A stretch of DNA of 64,000 nucleotides. It comes from Mytilus trossulus. Its lineage: Eukaryota; Mollusca; Bivalvia; Mytilida; Mytilidae. The stretch is from contig NC_086374.1 in NCBI RefSeq assembly GCF_036588685.1, forward strand, positions 65,532,457-65,596,456, written 5' to 3'. Positions 27,101 to 38,572 of this stretch are shown here, one piece after another. How positions within the stretch are numbered: position 1 is the first letter of the stretch; every line of letters starts with the position of its first letter. Under the pieces are notes generated by a model. That model worked only from the letters and a program-made list of their open reading frames with translations, had not been told where the DNA came from and did not search any database. A program made the translations under genes and the position numbers.

Positions 27101-28401
27101 GCATCAAATTTGGTTGCACTACCATCAAAGATTTGTACATGTAATGGGTTCTTCCTCTTCTGGAGGTAGTCATAACAATGAGGTCTAATTCGGCATTTAT
27201 TGATCTCAAGTGTAGACAGATCAATATCAACTAGACTGATTCTTAAAAGAGTTATAACTTCTTTCAAGTGTCGAAATATCCCACATTCAGAACATCCAAA
27301 ATCCACAACCTACATATAAAATAAATTGTTATCTTTTCTTAAAAATATATATAAGGTTTTCGTTTGTTGTGGTGTGGTCTTCTTTTGTATTTGATTTAGA
27401 TTAGATGGCACATGATATAATCAACTATTTATCTGACTGTAACAAGCTTACGAAATACTTCTCAACATTATAGTGGAAAAGAAGAATATATGTGAAATTA
27501 GTTATCAAAAGTACCAGGATTATAATTTAATACGCCAGACGCTCGTTTCGTCTACACAAGACTCATCAGTGACGCTCAGATCAAAATAGTTAAAAAGCCA
27601 AATAAATACGAAGTTGAAGAGCATTGAGGATCCAAAATTTCAAAAAATTGTGCCAAATACGGCTAAGGTAATCTACTCCTGGGGTAAGAAAATCCTTAGT
27701 TTTTCGAAAAATTCAAAGTTTTGAAAACAGAAAATTTATAAAAATGTCCATATAATTGATATTGAAAAATCAATAAAACAAAATGCAGAAGAAACTTAAT
27801 TTTTTTTAAGGCATAGATAGAAAAATAAAATGGATTGCTTCAAACAAGCTTGGCATGGTTCTTTGAAGAAGACACATTAGGTAGACTTTCTTTAATGCAA
27901 TGTCAACAAATAAGGTCTTCAAAATTTTCACAGATTGTTAGAACCTGTAATTGGGGTTCAATTATGAGAGTACATCAATGTGACAATGTCAAATTGGCAG
28001 CAGTTTACAGGATGAAATTTTTGGATCTGGATTTGTGACTGTGAAATCAGATTAGATTCCTATTCAAGGGATAGACATTCATTACATGTATATACAGACA
28101 ATACATTCATTTAAGTCTAACATATTCACTTTTATTTTAGAAATTTTATATGAATATTAAAATAACTTACACTATCTGGTTGCAATGTGTCAAGGATTTC
28201 TTTCACAAAGGTGTATCTCTGTATGTACAAAGGGGGATAAAATGAAGGTCCTCCAAGATTATTCTCGTTTTCACTTTTATTAGAAGTCTTTTCATCAAGG
28301 GGTGACTCTTCTGTTGGGAATGCAGTTATGGATTTTAAACCATCAATCTCAGAGGGTTCCTCTATGGAGGATCTTGGACTAGTACAATTATTAGCAGCCA
28401 T
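21195..28401 (-). CDS. HENMT1: Small RNA 2'-O-methyltransferase (HEN1 homolog)
   Basis: Six coding exons on the minus strand: 28401-28171, 27309-27062, 25040-24858, 23373-23205, 22397-22195, 21420-21195. Every junction is GT-AG and the phases close to an exact 419-residue protein. It methylates the 2'-hydroxyl of the 3'-terminal nucleotide of piRNAs, which stabilises them. Visible signatures: S-adenosylmethionine motif I VVDFGCSECG (78-87), the acidic VDID turn, the HEN1 metal-binding set EFIEH (Glu159, Glu162, His163) and DHKFEW (His209), TTPNYEFN (188-195), and the C-terminal catalytic-domain strand starting WCNDICGKYRYDCKFHGIG. The last exon carries an Asp/Glu-rich tail not needed for the fold. 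Length matches animal HENMT1 (human about 393). There is no dsRNA-binding domain, as in other animal homologs. A possible 3' splice site just 5' of the ATG (about 28432) suggests a noncoding 5' exon. A minus-strand AATAAA sits at 21085-21080. Confidence 0.95.
21540..21760 (+). repeat. Interspersed repeat family C in a HENMT1 intron
   Basis: TATACATGTTTTGTGAGATCTC...TAGAATAAAGAAACACATAG...AGCAAAATGACAATGAT is shared with 53940-54150 and 56970-57060. Confidence 0.65.
22905..22985. mobile_element. Fragment of a TIR element
   Basis: Ends in CCCTCCCCCTGGATCCGCCACT, the same kind of terminus as the element at 26594. Left end not found. Confidence 0.4.
24296..24410. mobile_element. Short foldback element
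   Basis: GAATATCCAAAATTGTCAAC (24305) pairs with GTTGACAATTTTGGATATTC (24380), and an inner TTATTTCA pairs with TGAAATAA around CTTCGGGCTGCGCCCTC. Confidence 0.75.
24475..24745 (-). mobile_element. MITE-like foldback element, copy 2 (HENMT1 intron 3)
   Basis: Reverse-orientation relative of 19188-19470: ATGACTGTAATATTTTTTCTG pairs with AGAAAAAATATTACAGTCAT; contains AATGTGGTGCACACTGTTAA. Confidence 0.75.
25062..25279. mobile_element. MITE with TACTGTGGATTCAT ends
   Basis: TIRs TACTGTGGATTCAT (25062) and ATGAATCCACAGTA (about 25266). Sits about 20 bases upstream of the 3' splice site of HENMT1 exon 3. A relative is at 49171-49385. Confidence 0.8.
25277..25492. mobile_element. Second MITE abutting the previous one
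   Basis: TACTGTAAATTCAGAAATTATTG at the left pairs with CAATAATTTCTGTATTTACAGTA at the right. The two elements share or nearly share the TACTGTA boundary. Confidence 0.75.
26221..26270 (+). repeat. Single copy of the ~50 bp hairpin unit
   Basis: Nearly identical to the units at 1448 and 1519 (GGAAGTTTTTAACGACCTTG ... TTGCACGGTCGGT). Lies in the HENMT1 intron between exons 2 and 3. Confidence 0.75.
26296..26484. mobile_element. Foldback element, ~190 bp
   Basis: ACAACAACCACTCATTTACAG pairs with CTGTAAATGAGTGGTTGTTG; GGCACATATAAAATGT with ACATTTTATATGTGCC. A diverged half is present at about 61955-62010. Confidence 0.8.
26594..26753. mobile_element. TIR element with CAGTGGCAGATCCAGG end
   Basis: Left CAGTGGCAGATCCAGGAATT matches the reverse of right CCCCTAAATCCGCCTCTG; G-runs and C-runs lie inside each end. 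hAT-like MITE ends of this type are common in animals. Confidence 0.6.
27498..27765 (-). repeat. SINE-like repeat (HENMT1 intron 1)
   Basis: Near-identical to 4170-4420: ACGCCAGACGCTCGTTTCGT, GACTCATCAGTGACGCTCAG, ACTCCTGGGGTAAGAAAATC. Confidence 0.75.
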
Positions 28402-28439
28402 GTTTACCCAGTTTTCTTAAACTTCTATCTGTAAATTGA

Positions 28440-29829
28440 AATTAAATCAATTATTGCTTATTTTTTACAACTGCAATGACATTTTTAAAATTTTTAAAAA
28501 TCACATAGAATTAAAATACAATATATTATTGTTGCAATTTGTAAGTGGCTGGGGTTTTAAAAAAAAATCCCAGTCTGTTTAGGCCAAACAAAAAAATATG
28601 TGAGTTTTCTGTACCCCGGCTACCTATCCTAATTTTTTATCCCTTATCCTAAAGTTTTTTTTACCATTTTTGATGAAGCACTGTCATGACTGTTAAAGTT
28701 ACAATGTTGTTCACACAGACAATGACAGATGCAATTGTGTAAAAAAATTATTATAAATTAAAAAAAAAATCCTTACCTACATGTACCTACCCTTTTTTCC
28801 CAGCACATAACAGTAACACACATACTTCCAAATATTAAAAAAATATGTTTTACAAGTCAAATTGTTTCTAAATGTATGTTGCTGAGCATGCTGAGGCATA
28901 TAAGCTTTGTTACAAATCTAGATCTTGATTTTGAGTACAATGCATTATGTGTGTGCATCATTGTCCATAAAATACATGCACAAATTGTGAAATACAACAG
29001 AACTGAAATCAAACAAGAGGAAAACATATTAAAATGTGATCTTTTTCATCCTTTTATATAGTGTATTGCCTCATTTAACGATATTTATCATGTTTATGCA
29101 TATTGATTGAAGATTAAAGGAAATCAATGACAATCTTGAGTCTTCAAAAGGTGTTCACCATTTACAATGATTGTATATTCTGGCGCGTGTAATTGTATAG
29201 TCTGACGCGTGTACAAAGTTGAAGGTGTTAATTGAATGTTATTGTAGCAATAAAACAAGGGACACGTGCCTCGTTAATCTCATTTGATGTTCTACAATGT
29301 GTATTACCTTATAGGGTGCAGCCACAGCTAACGTTGGTCCTATCAGGAAAAATGAATTGTATAGTGAGAAAGGAAATGATATTTCATGCTTTTGTTTCAT
29401 TAAATCCTTCAAAGAAAAGGTGAAAAATCGTTGTTTTTATTTTCATTTTATAGCGTGTGCATTTCCTTTGCTCTTACAAATGTTTAATTTCTTCATCTAA
29501 TTTCATATAAATAATAAAAACTACACAATCCCTTCCTCATAAATATTTCAAAATTTCTTCATCTAACAATATAATAATAAAAATTATCAATTCATTCAAT
29601 GCCTGTATATTAAAAAAGACTACATGCATATTTTTTAATATTCATTTGGAATAAGTAATTTTAATTAAAAAAAATGTTTTCTTGTCGCTAAATAGCTTCT
29701 TGTGGCTAAAATTATTCTTCTTAAATTTCGCTTCTTGTAGCTAATTAGTGAGACCCAAATAAACAGTTACTAAGACTGTCTTAGCTCAGGCAATTTTTTT
29801 TTACAGTTAACCATTTACAATATACAGCA
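28440..29829. other. Region upstream of HENMT1
   Basis: No coding exon seen. AT-rich; presumably contains the HENMT1 promoter and a noncoding 5' exon. Two short direct repeats GGCGCGTGTA / GACGCGTGTA at 29182 and 29207. Confidence 0.4.
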
Positions 29830-30672
29830 GGGAGGAGTGTAGGAGGGGTCCTGATCTTGAAATCCCAGGCTAAAAAACATGAAATCCTGAGGCCCAGAAT
29901 TTACATAAATTTAAATCACGACATCCCGAAATAAGAAATAAGAATTCCTGGGTACCACGATTTCCCGAGAAATACGAGAAAAACGTAATATCCCGAAAAC
30001 AAGATTATATATCCCGAGAACAAGATTATTAATGGTGTTATATGTGTTTTTTTGCTTAAATTAGTGTAACATCATACAATGATTAAGGTTTATGGCGTTC
30101 ATAATTAATAAAATCGTTATCTTAGTTAAAAAATTTGACGAATCATAATTCATTTCATTTTATTAACAATAACAATAACGATATTTATTAACATCAATCA
30201 GTTTTTATATGAATGTTTAAAAATTTTGTTTTTTTAATAGAATCTATTCTTTCAGTACATTTAATACTTTTCTTTTCTGTCAGTTCTTTTAATACATTGA
30301 TTTTTTAAGTTGTCTATCTTTAGAATGTCCGCCATATTGTGTTCAACAAGTATTTTGCATACAAGACATACAAATCGAATATTTGACCTGAATTGCATTT
30401 TTATTGAATAAAAACGAGTAATATCTCTCATTAGAATTCTTAATTATTGTGAAAAATTGGTAAAAACACAATAAAAACACCTACATTACACAATTAAAAA
30501 TCTTGTTCTCGGGATATATAATCTTGTTTTCGGGATATTATGTTTTTCTCGTATTTCTAAGGAAATCGTGCTACCAAGAATTCCTGGATCCCCAAAGAGT
30601 AATCATGAAAGCCCAAGCTAAATAACACCCGATCCTGAAGTCCTGATAATGGTCCTATCCCCCCTCAGCAGG
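29830..30672. mobile_element. Long-TIR non-autonomous element, ~840 bp
   Basis: Inverted arms of about 200 bases: AGAAATACGAGAAAAACGTA and ATCCCGAAAACAAGATTATA on the left, TATAATCTTGTTTTCGGGAT and TTTTTCTCGTATTTCTAAGG on the right. Right end carries GGTCCTATCCCCCC, shared with the element at 48942. Confidence 0.8.
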
Positions 30673-33298
30673 GGTAGTGGAAAACAAGCATAATTTTATC
30701 TTGAACTATATATATATATATACAAGTTTCAGACAAGACACAAGTGCTTGTATATGGGCAGGAATTCACTAGTGAAATTTTAGGGTCAATAGTGTTTATC
30801 CAATTAAAAAATAAAGAAATCATGCAAATATGGAGAATAAACATTGTTTAAATAGCAAAGTGGGTTAGTCTTTATTGCCACATGCAAAAAAAATGGATCC
30901 AATTAAAAAAAAATTAAAAAAATCAGCACTTGTTATGTGCTGGCAGTTGAAAACTGTAGACAAAAAGTGTGACATTTCTGCAGTGGCAAAACCCCTAGTC
31001 ATATTTAGAATATGCCTGAAGAATTGTTCTACTATAATAGTTGAAAATCAACTGCAAAATGATCGGTCTATCATTTAGAAACCCCATTTTGTACAGAATC
31101 CGATTATTGCTGCAAATAAAATACGTTTGAAAATGGACAAGTGCATGTAACTTTTCGGGTCAACAAATGTTACATGCACCTTTTCATTAGCTGATTAGCT
31201 TTGGAAGCAAGTTATTGGTCCAGCATGGCAAATTTTGAAAGGTGTCAACAATGGTTACAATTTGGATTTCATGATTTTTATCAATCAACTGAAGTTTGAA
31301 AAATATAGAAGGTAAGAAAATTTATTTCATTTTCGTGTCAATACTGCCCAATAATACTCATCTTTTTATAACAGTTGTATACTTTTTATAGTAAGCATTA
31401 ACATAACTATTTTTTTCAAATTTCAACCCACTGATAATTACATTAAAATGTGGCTTTGTCATCTTTCACACTTGGCATCTACCAGTGATCAAGCAGATGA
31501 TAAGAGAGTGGGACCAGGTTAATTTTGACCTCACAATGAAGTGTTACATGCACTTTTTGTGTAAATTAGGTTCTTTGATAATGATGTGTGACTTGCTTTG
31601 CAATTTTGTCAAAAAATATAAGTTTATCTTGTATTTAAACAGGTTTGACCCTTACGATATTCATTTTATTGCTGGAGAGATTTCTGTACATAACATTGAC
31701 ACGAAAATATTTACCAAGGAAAGGTGTCTATGATACATGCAAAAGCTTTTTTTTGTACGGTTTGCCTTATCAATCTAATTTTTTACATGAAATACCACAG
31801 ATTAATTGCCAATTTGATTAACTAGTACTTGTATTCATTCTCAGCATTATAAAGATAACTGGCCACTTAATTTGAAAACATAAAATGTAACATTGACACC
31901 AGAATAAAAACAATATTACTTTATTACACTTAAAGCATAACTGGCCAGTGCATAATATTAAATCAAATGTAAATTTATGCTGAATTTTTAACAGAGAAGT
32001 TGTTGATCTTTCTTGATTTCTAGACTTTACAATATTTACTTGTAATTCTTATCGTTTAAAGGCATGTAACATTGACACATCTTCTGCGTCCAGGTTACAT
32101 GCTACAACCTAATAAATGTGCATACAATTATTCAATCAATAAAATCTTGTTGAAATTTAAAATTTGCTTCATTAAAATGATATTAAAGAAATAAATGAGT
32201 TTTAATTATTTGTGTTTATTTTTTTCCTGATTGACTAGCAATTTTTCCTCATCATTTGTTGGTGTTCCTGTCAATGTTACATACATAACCCAGAATTATA
32301 ATGTTTTAAAAGCATTGATTTCCAAACCTCTGTTATGAGCTTTAAAATGAGTTTATCTGAGTTTATAAATGACTAACATCTGAAATATTGTCATCACACA
32401 ATTTCTTTGATGCTCCTATGATAACTTTATGAGTAACATGGACTACGATTTTTGTATCAGGTCTTTTTTGTGTTACATGAGAAGATTTTACTGTGTTGAA
32501 ATCAACAGTTAATCTAATTTTTAATATACAAAGTTATTATTATGATACTTATTTTAAAAAATAATGTATAAAGTAAACCCAAATTAAACTTTTTTTTCAT
32601 TAAGAAATTGTGTATGTAACATTGACAGAGTCTATTATTTAGACTTTCACATGTTCAGGCCAGTGTTACATGCGTAAACAAAACTTACTGCCATATGGAG
32701 CTATTATCTTATTTTTTATTTTACAAAATTAAAGCGTTTTTATGTTTTCCTGTTTAATTTGTCTTTTAACACTAGTTAGTAACATTGACAACAATATTTT
32801 GTGTCCAGATTTTTTTATGTTACATGCAAAGGTATTACTTCCTTAAAGTCAGACATTTATATAACATTTTATAACCTAAATGATTAATTAGATATTACTG
32901 GGCAGCATTTATATTATTTCTCCAAAGTTGACTATTAAGCACACCACTTTCATCTTCTGGTCTTCATGTATGTAACATTGACATACAACCTTTTACTTTC
33001 TGTCAATGTTACATGCATGAACAGAACTGATAACATTTACTAACTCCTTTGCTCTATTAAGAGATTATTGATAATTTAACTTGTTTTACCACCATCAAAC
33101 TTCATCTTCATTTCTAAATTTAGACATTCTTTTTAGAAGTGTATTTTCTGCATTGACAACAAAATTGGTGTCGGTCTTGAAAATTTACATGCAATTTTTA
33201 ATAAAAAAAATCTACAGGCAATATAAACCTAAAAATGAAAAAGTTGATCAGCAATAAATGTGATGAAGAAAACTCTCAGGAAGATGCTGCAAAAAGAT

Positions 33299-33790
33299 AC
33301 TGTCCCAGTCAACCAGTCAGATGGTGATGTCCCTGGCAGCTAGACAGATGGTGATGTCCCTGTCAGCCTGGAAGATAGTGATGTAAATATCAGTCAATCA
33401 GTTAGTTGGTGATGTTCCTGTCAGTCAGTCAGTCTGTGATGTTCTTGTAATCCAGTCAGAGGGTAATGTCCCTGTCAGTCAACAGATGGTGATGTCCTAG
33501 TCAGCCTGGCAGATGGGGATGTTCATATTAGTCAGTCAGTTGGTGATGTTCCTGTCAGCCAGTCAGATGGTGATGTCCCTGTCAGCCAGTCAGATGGTGA
33601 TGTCCCTGTCAGCCAGTCAGATGGTGATATCCCTTTCAGCCTGTCAAATGGTGATAACCCTAGCTATCAGCCTGGCAGATTATGATGTCTGTGTTAGCCA
33701 GTCTGATAAGGTCCCTATTAGTGAGTCAGGTGGTGACGGTCCTTTAAGCCAGTCAGATAGTAGTGTTTGTCTATGTCAGAAAACCAGATG
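33299..33790 (+). repeat. 27 bp minisatellite, ~18 copies
   Basis: Unit CAGTCAGATGGTGATGTCCC plus TGTCAGC. In one frame it reads SQSDGDVPV, but stop codons break it in flanking copies. The outer copies are more diverged than the central three. Confidence 0.85.
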
Positions 33791-34072
33791 ATGGTGACTG
33801 TGTATGCAGACATACTAGTGATCTCCAATTTGACCATTCTACAGCAGTGTAGAAGATAGTTATTTCAAAATCTTGTTTATTTATCCCTTTTCAATCACCA
33901 GTCAACACATGTATCATGTGTATTTACTGATGCTCATTATAGAAATCATGAGAAATTCCATTTGTAACATATTTTTTTTAATTGTTATGCCAATAATTGA
34001 CATTCCAGAATATCTTTTGCATTATAAGAGGTTCAGGCTTCTTCTGATTTCAAAATAATAATAATAAACTCA

Positions 34073-34200
34073 TCATGGATACCAGAATTGAAATTTTGTA
34101 GGCCAGAAACGCTTTTCGTTTACAAAAGACTCTTCAGTGACGCTAATTATAAAACAACAAAGTAAAAGAAGGCCAAATAAAGTTGAAAACAGGACTATGG
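34073..34200 (-). repeat. SINE-like repeat fragment
   Basis: AGACTCTTCAGTGACGCTAA and GGCCAAATAAAGTTGAA match the family at 2.0, 4.2 and 27.5 kb, diverged. Confidence 0.55.
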
Positions 34201-35784
34201 TCTAGTGGGTGTTGGTTTTCTCTTCTGAATTGTTTTACACTGGTCATTATGGGGCCCTTTAAATTGTGGCTTCCTGTAGTTTAGGTAACAAGTTTTCAAG
34301 ATGAAATGGCATTGAAAAAACGAAACAAGATATTTGAGAGTTTCTATATTATTGTAAATTTTATAATCTATGCATGGATTTTGGTTCTGATTAAGGGTAG
34401 ATTAATTGGTTTTTTTTGTTGTTTTTTTTTCAGATAGATAGTTGAAAATGTTGGAGACAGAAAACAAGAAACAAGAAACTTGTTTTGAATGTTTGAAATA
34501 AAACTTATTGTTTAAACCTTAAAAAGTTATCATAAATGTAAGATTTACCAGCAGAAATAAAACGAGATATTGGGTAACATGTCTATCAGACAACAACCTC
34601 AAAGATGAAACCCAAATTGTTCTTTATAGAAGTTATGTAAACGATTGAAAATAAGATTCTCAATAAATGCAGCTGTATCAACCTCTCGTAGATTTGTCCA
34701 TATTTTGTCTTGGTTTTTCATACTATTAATTTTAAGTGTAACTGTGTCACATGAATGAGGGATACATGTAATCATTTTGTACCCTTACTTTGTCAGTATT
34801 AGTTATTGAGTGAGAAACTTGTGGATGCTGATGGTTGTGTGGTTGTCTTCTTATCAATCTCATCCCTGTGCATAAAAAAACGGGTTGCTTAAACTTACTG
34901 ATATAAAAATGTTTCATGTTGTGGAAATTTTGGATGACTCCTTCATCAATTGATCTATCTTTGGTCTTAATTTTATTTTTCTGGTTATTTTGACATTTGA
35001 ATATCTTTTAATTTAGCCTTCCATAGTGTACCACCATGAACAAGCATAACTACTGGTATAGTTAAAAAATATGTCTGCTGTCTGAAATGTAGGTGAATGG
35101 TTTTGGTATTAACCACTATTTAAATAATATCATATATGAGAAATGTGGCAGTATAATTGTATAATTTACATTCAGATGGTTGTTTGGAGGCTTTTTATAT
35201 CTTTTAAGGTCAATTCTGGCATGGTTCATTATTCATATATTTTGTGTCCACGTTACATGCAACATTTAAGTCACTATTTTATGACAGAAATGAGATAATT
35301 GCAAAAATATTAATACAATTTTTTAATGTGAGGGTAACACAATGAAAAAGAGCCTTTACATGTTCAGAAAGAAAATGATTCTTACTGTATTTATCTCTTA
35401 AACATTGCATGTAACATTGACAGAAAAGTGGAGGAAACTTGTTTTCACAAAATTTCTGAAAGAAATGAAAATATACATTTTAGAGTTTTGATGATAGACA
35501 ATGTTTTGTGATCAATATATATGATATTGAATGTTGAATAAGTTGAGGAATCATTAATCTCAATTTGGAAAAAGCGTCCATGTTACATGCTCCAAATTCA
35601 TTATTTGCATTGGTAATCCAAACTGGCAAGTTTGAAAATGATTTTTTTGTTACAAATAGAAGGACACCATTTGTAGCAATAATTTGTAAAAAATTTAGAA
35701 GCTTATAATGATTTTTATTTTTTTCTTACAATGTCACACTAAAGTAACATTAGTGAATTCCTGCCCATATATAGTTTCAGACAA

Positions 35785-38265
35785 GACACAAGTCTTCACA
35801 AGTGCTTGTGTATATACTATATTTATTATAAGTATTATTACCTTGTCCTTTGTCTCTAGTCAAAGTGCCTAAAAGTAATGTTCTGCAAAGAATTATAACG
35901 TCAAGTAGAGTTCTTAATCTAAACTTGTTTAAAGATTGTTTTCTGTACACACATGTTTTCTATTTCTGTTTCTACTTTCACTTTCATTTTGCTACTCGGA
36001 ACTTACTAGATATTTTCAATTTGGATGAAAATTCGAACAGAACTTCCTGTTTACATGTTTCCAAGCGGCAGGTATTTCATTCAACTCAAAATCTTGAACA
36101 TGTTGAATATCCTGGTAATTATGTGACATGGTATAGTCAACGATATATTAGTTATTGCCAAGCTTTTATGTTTTATTCATAATTTCAACAGTAATATTAA
36201 GACACAATATAAGAATTTTAGGTATCCTACCGTAGTCTAAAATCGTATATTTTTATTATTGTCAATATTGACATTTTTTATTAGAACAAATTTGTAACTT
36301 ACATGATATACATACTCATACAATACAAATCTTTGGTCAGAACGAATTGAAACACTTTAAATAGTGAGCTACTGTTTTTTGAAGATACCCCGCTGAAATA
36401 TTTCGTCAAACAGGGATCAGGTTGTTGAGTGATGAATATATGAAAGTGCATCACAAAGTAAAGCTGGCTTTCAGACACCCTTTTATTGTAGTTCTTGAGA
36501 AAATGTTACAAAAGTTTTCAACTTGGCTAAAAGCCGCCAGCTATTGTGTGTAAATTTATACAAGTGTTCCATGAACAAGAAGTTGTTGCGTGATGAATCT
36601 TAAAACACATCACACCGTAAACCCTGAAACCAAATTTCAAAAATCCTTGTAATGAAGTTCCTAAGAAAGATGTGACAAAAATATTCATGGGACAGGACGT
36701 CTGACAGATGAACAGACAGACTTGTGGACAGACAGAGGTTAAACAGTACACAATACACACATCTCTTATACATGTTTTTCTAAATCCATTGATGCAATAC
36801 ATGTACATTTGTACATTGTACATGGATTAATCTCATTAGAAATGTAAAGCAAATGTTGCCAAATTAAACTAACCTCTTTAATAATATAACATTCTTTCTC
36901 ATGTCATATAAATAAACACAATTCTAAATTCTTTTGTGGTTTAAATGAAGTGGTTTTATTTTCTATTTACAAAAATGTATTTGATGTTATGAACCTTTAG
37001 AATTTGAACTTGTCTGGTACATTTACTCTACACAAGATACATTGTATTGGTAAGTGGACATCCTCAATTTCTGGGCATTTTTCTTTTGTTTCAAAAATAA
37101 TGCTTCTCCAGAATTTTTAATAAAAAATAATTTACACGCACATGTATATTTTGTACATTCTATTATTTGTTCTGTAAACTACATCCAGAACCCCTTATAC
37201 AAACTACCACACTGTAAACATTTATTATCAGTATGGTCAGCTGAAAAATCTTGCTTAATCTGACTTGGTATGAATACATATACACGTATGTAATGGTTAT
37301 CAATGTTTATTTAAATGATAAATGAACTGGTCATTGCCATCACTTGTGATAAATTATTGATAAATATTATATTATTGATAAATATAAACTTGACCTTTTA
37401 TTTACCTGATAAATTTTCTTATTGTTTGATATTTTGGTAAGATTATTATTTTTCAAGTTTTTGTTTGACACACTATAAAGCTATTTCAGTAGTATTTGCC
37501 AGTAATTGCATAATCTTACATTTTATACAAGTTTGAACCTCTGTCAGTAATTTTCAAATTACAATGTACCATAACCTTTAAGAGTTAATTTTGTGTAGAA
37601 CATAGATGTAAATGATAGATGTCAAAATGTCGATTTTATCATGCTTTTTTCAAATTATAAAAAAAGTGTTGGTTACTTTGTTCATTTTATTATGTGCATA
37701 AAAATTAGATTTTTAAAAATATGAGTTATCCCCCCTTTAAGTTGAAAAATTTAATTGAACAAAAACTTATATTTCCTTTTTGTAAAACCAGTTAGTTGTG
37801 ATATTATATCAAATCACTCATTTTTGTTTCTCTTGACGGAGTAAAAAACCGAGACATAGATATGCTGTTTCGGGCCACGATGTTGGCGTCAGCTGCATCA
37901 ACAATTAATGTATTAGTTTGTTATTAGGTCTAGTTTATGGTGAACCACAAGTGGTAGGTCAATGATATTTGGTATGCATATATACATGTATTAGCATTTG
38001 GACATATCATTTCCATGGATATTGTTTGGTCCTGTACGTTCAATATTATCATGATTATGCATATATGGTTCATTGACTTTTGATATTAAATGCATTAGTT
38101 ACATGTTAAAGTATTGGTATTATTAAATTTAACATTTGCAATTAACCATTGGAAAAACAAATGGTTGAGACGTATCTCTGTGTTAACAGTTTATTAAATG
38201 ATTGAGTAATTGTTTACTTCATACTTAACTTACCATGCTTATTATTTGAATATAATATATATATA
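35785..38265. other. Intergenic region
   Basis: Unique-looking AT-rich sequence apart from the candidate 5'UTR exon near 36.0 kb. No coding exon identified. Confidence 0.35.
35990..36071 (+). other. Candidate 5'UTR exon upstream of PIP5KL1
   Basis: The coding start exon of PIP5KL1 begins right after a 3' splice site (AG at 40081-40082), so an upstream noncoding exon should exist. The best-looking candidate is a locally GC-richer patch with an AACTTCCTGT (ETS-like) box ending CGGCAG|GTATTT at 36071/36072. Start is not definable. Weak support. Confidence 0.2.
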
Positions 38266-38267
38266 TT

Positions 38268-38402
38268 TTTAAATTTTTAAATTCGCAAACTACATTTCAC
38301 ATCAAATAATAACAGTTCGTTAAAATATTGTCTCTAGCGCTTTCATGAAAACTGTTATTATTTGATGTGAAATGTAGTTTTTGAGAATTTAAAATTTTTA
38401 AT
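38268..38402. mobile_element. Short foldback element
   Basis: ACTACATTTCACATCAAATA pairs with TATTTGATGTGAAATGTAGT; arms about 50 bases, loop about 30, flanked by AT repeats. Confidence 0.8.
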
Positions 38403-38572
38403 ATATATACATTCTGTACACCGTATTTATATACTTTTGCTCTATATATATATATATACACGAGTCTAAATTGAAAACTACGTTCAAACCTATGACTGCG
38501 TTGGATAAAAACTGCAATTTTTATACGTGTGCATGTCAAACAAATTTCGTTGTAGAAGGGTCTAAAAACAGC

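Larger units (their letters stand above)
30751..35774. mobile_element. ~5 kb TIR-bounded element with periodic GCATGTAAC/GTTACATGC pairs
   Basis: Ends TATATGGGCAGGAATTCACTA (30751) and TAGTGAATTCCTGCCCATATA (35751) are inverted repeats. Outside both is the direct repeat AGTTTCAGACAAGACACAAGT (30725 and 35773). Inside, GTAACATTGACA boxes (about 31690, 31887, 32066, 32616, 32781, 32970, 35409; inverted at 32270) and GTTACATGC boxes (31169, 31543, 32094, 32664, 32819, 33006, 35248, 35581) recur. No convincing protein-coding frame. A minisatellite (33.3-33.8 kb) and a SINE-like fragment (34.07-34.2 kb) lie inside. Confidence 0.6.

Noticed and set aside
29761-29830. TTAGCTCAGG resembling a tRNA A box
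   Set aside because: No matching B box or cloverleaf; no tRNA gene was recognised anywhere in the window.
30875-31078. Basic 67-residue frame (MPHAKKMDPIKKKLKK...) inside the 5 kb element
   Set aside because: Low-complexity Lys-rich start from an A-rich tract, no recognisable transposase or DNA-binding motif, frame soon closes.
31141-33200. Regularly spaced short repeats resembling a CRISPR array
   Set aside because: Intron-bearing animal genome, step near 180 bp, repeats only 9-16 bases and in both orientations; no cas-like genes.
33513-33791. 92-residue frame with repeated LSASQMVMS
   Set aside because: Shadow frame of the 27 bp minisatellite.
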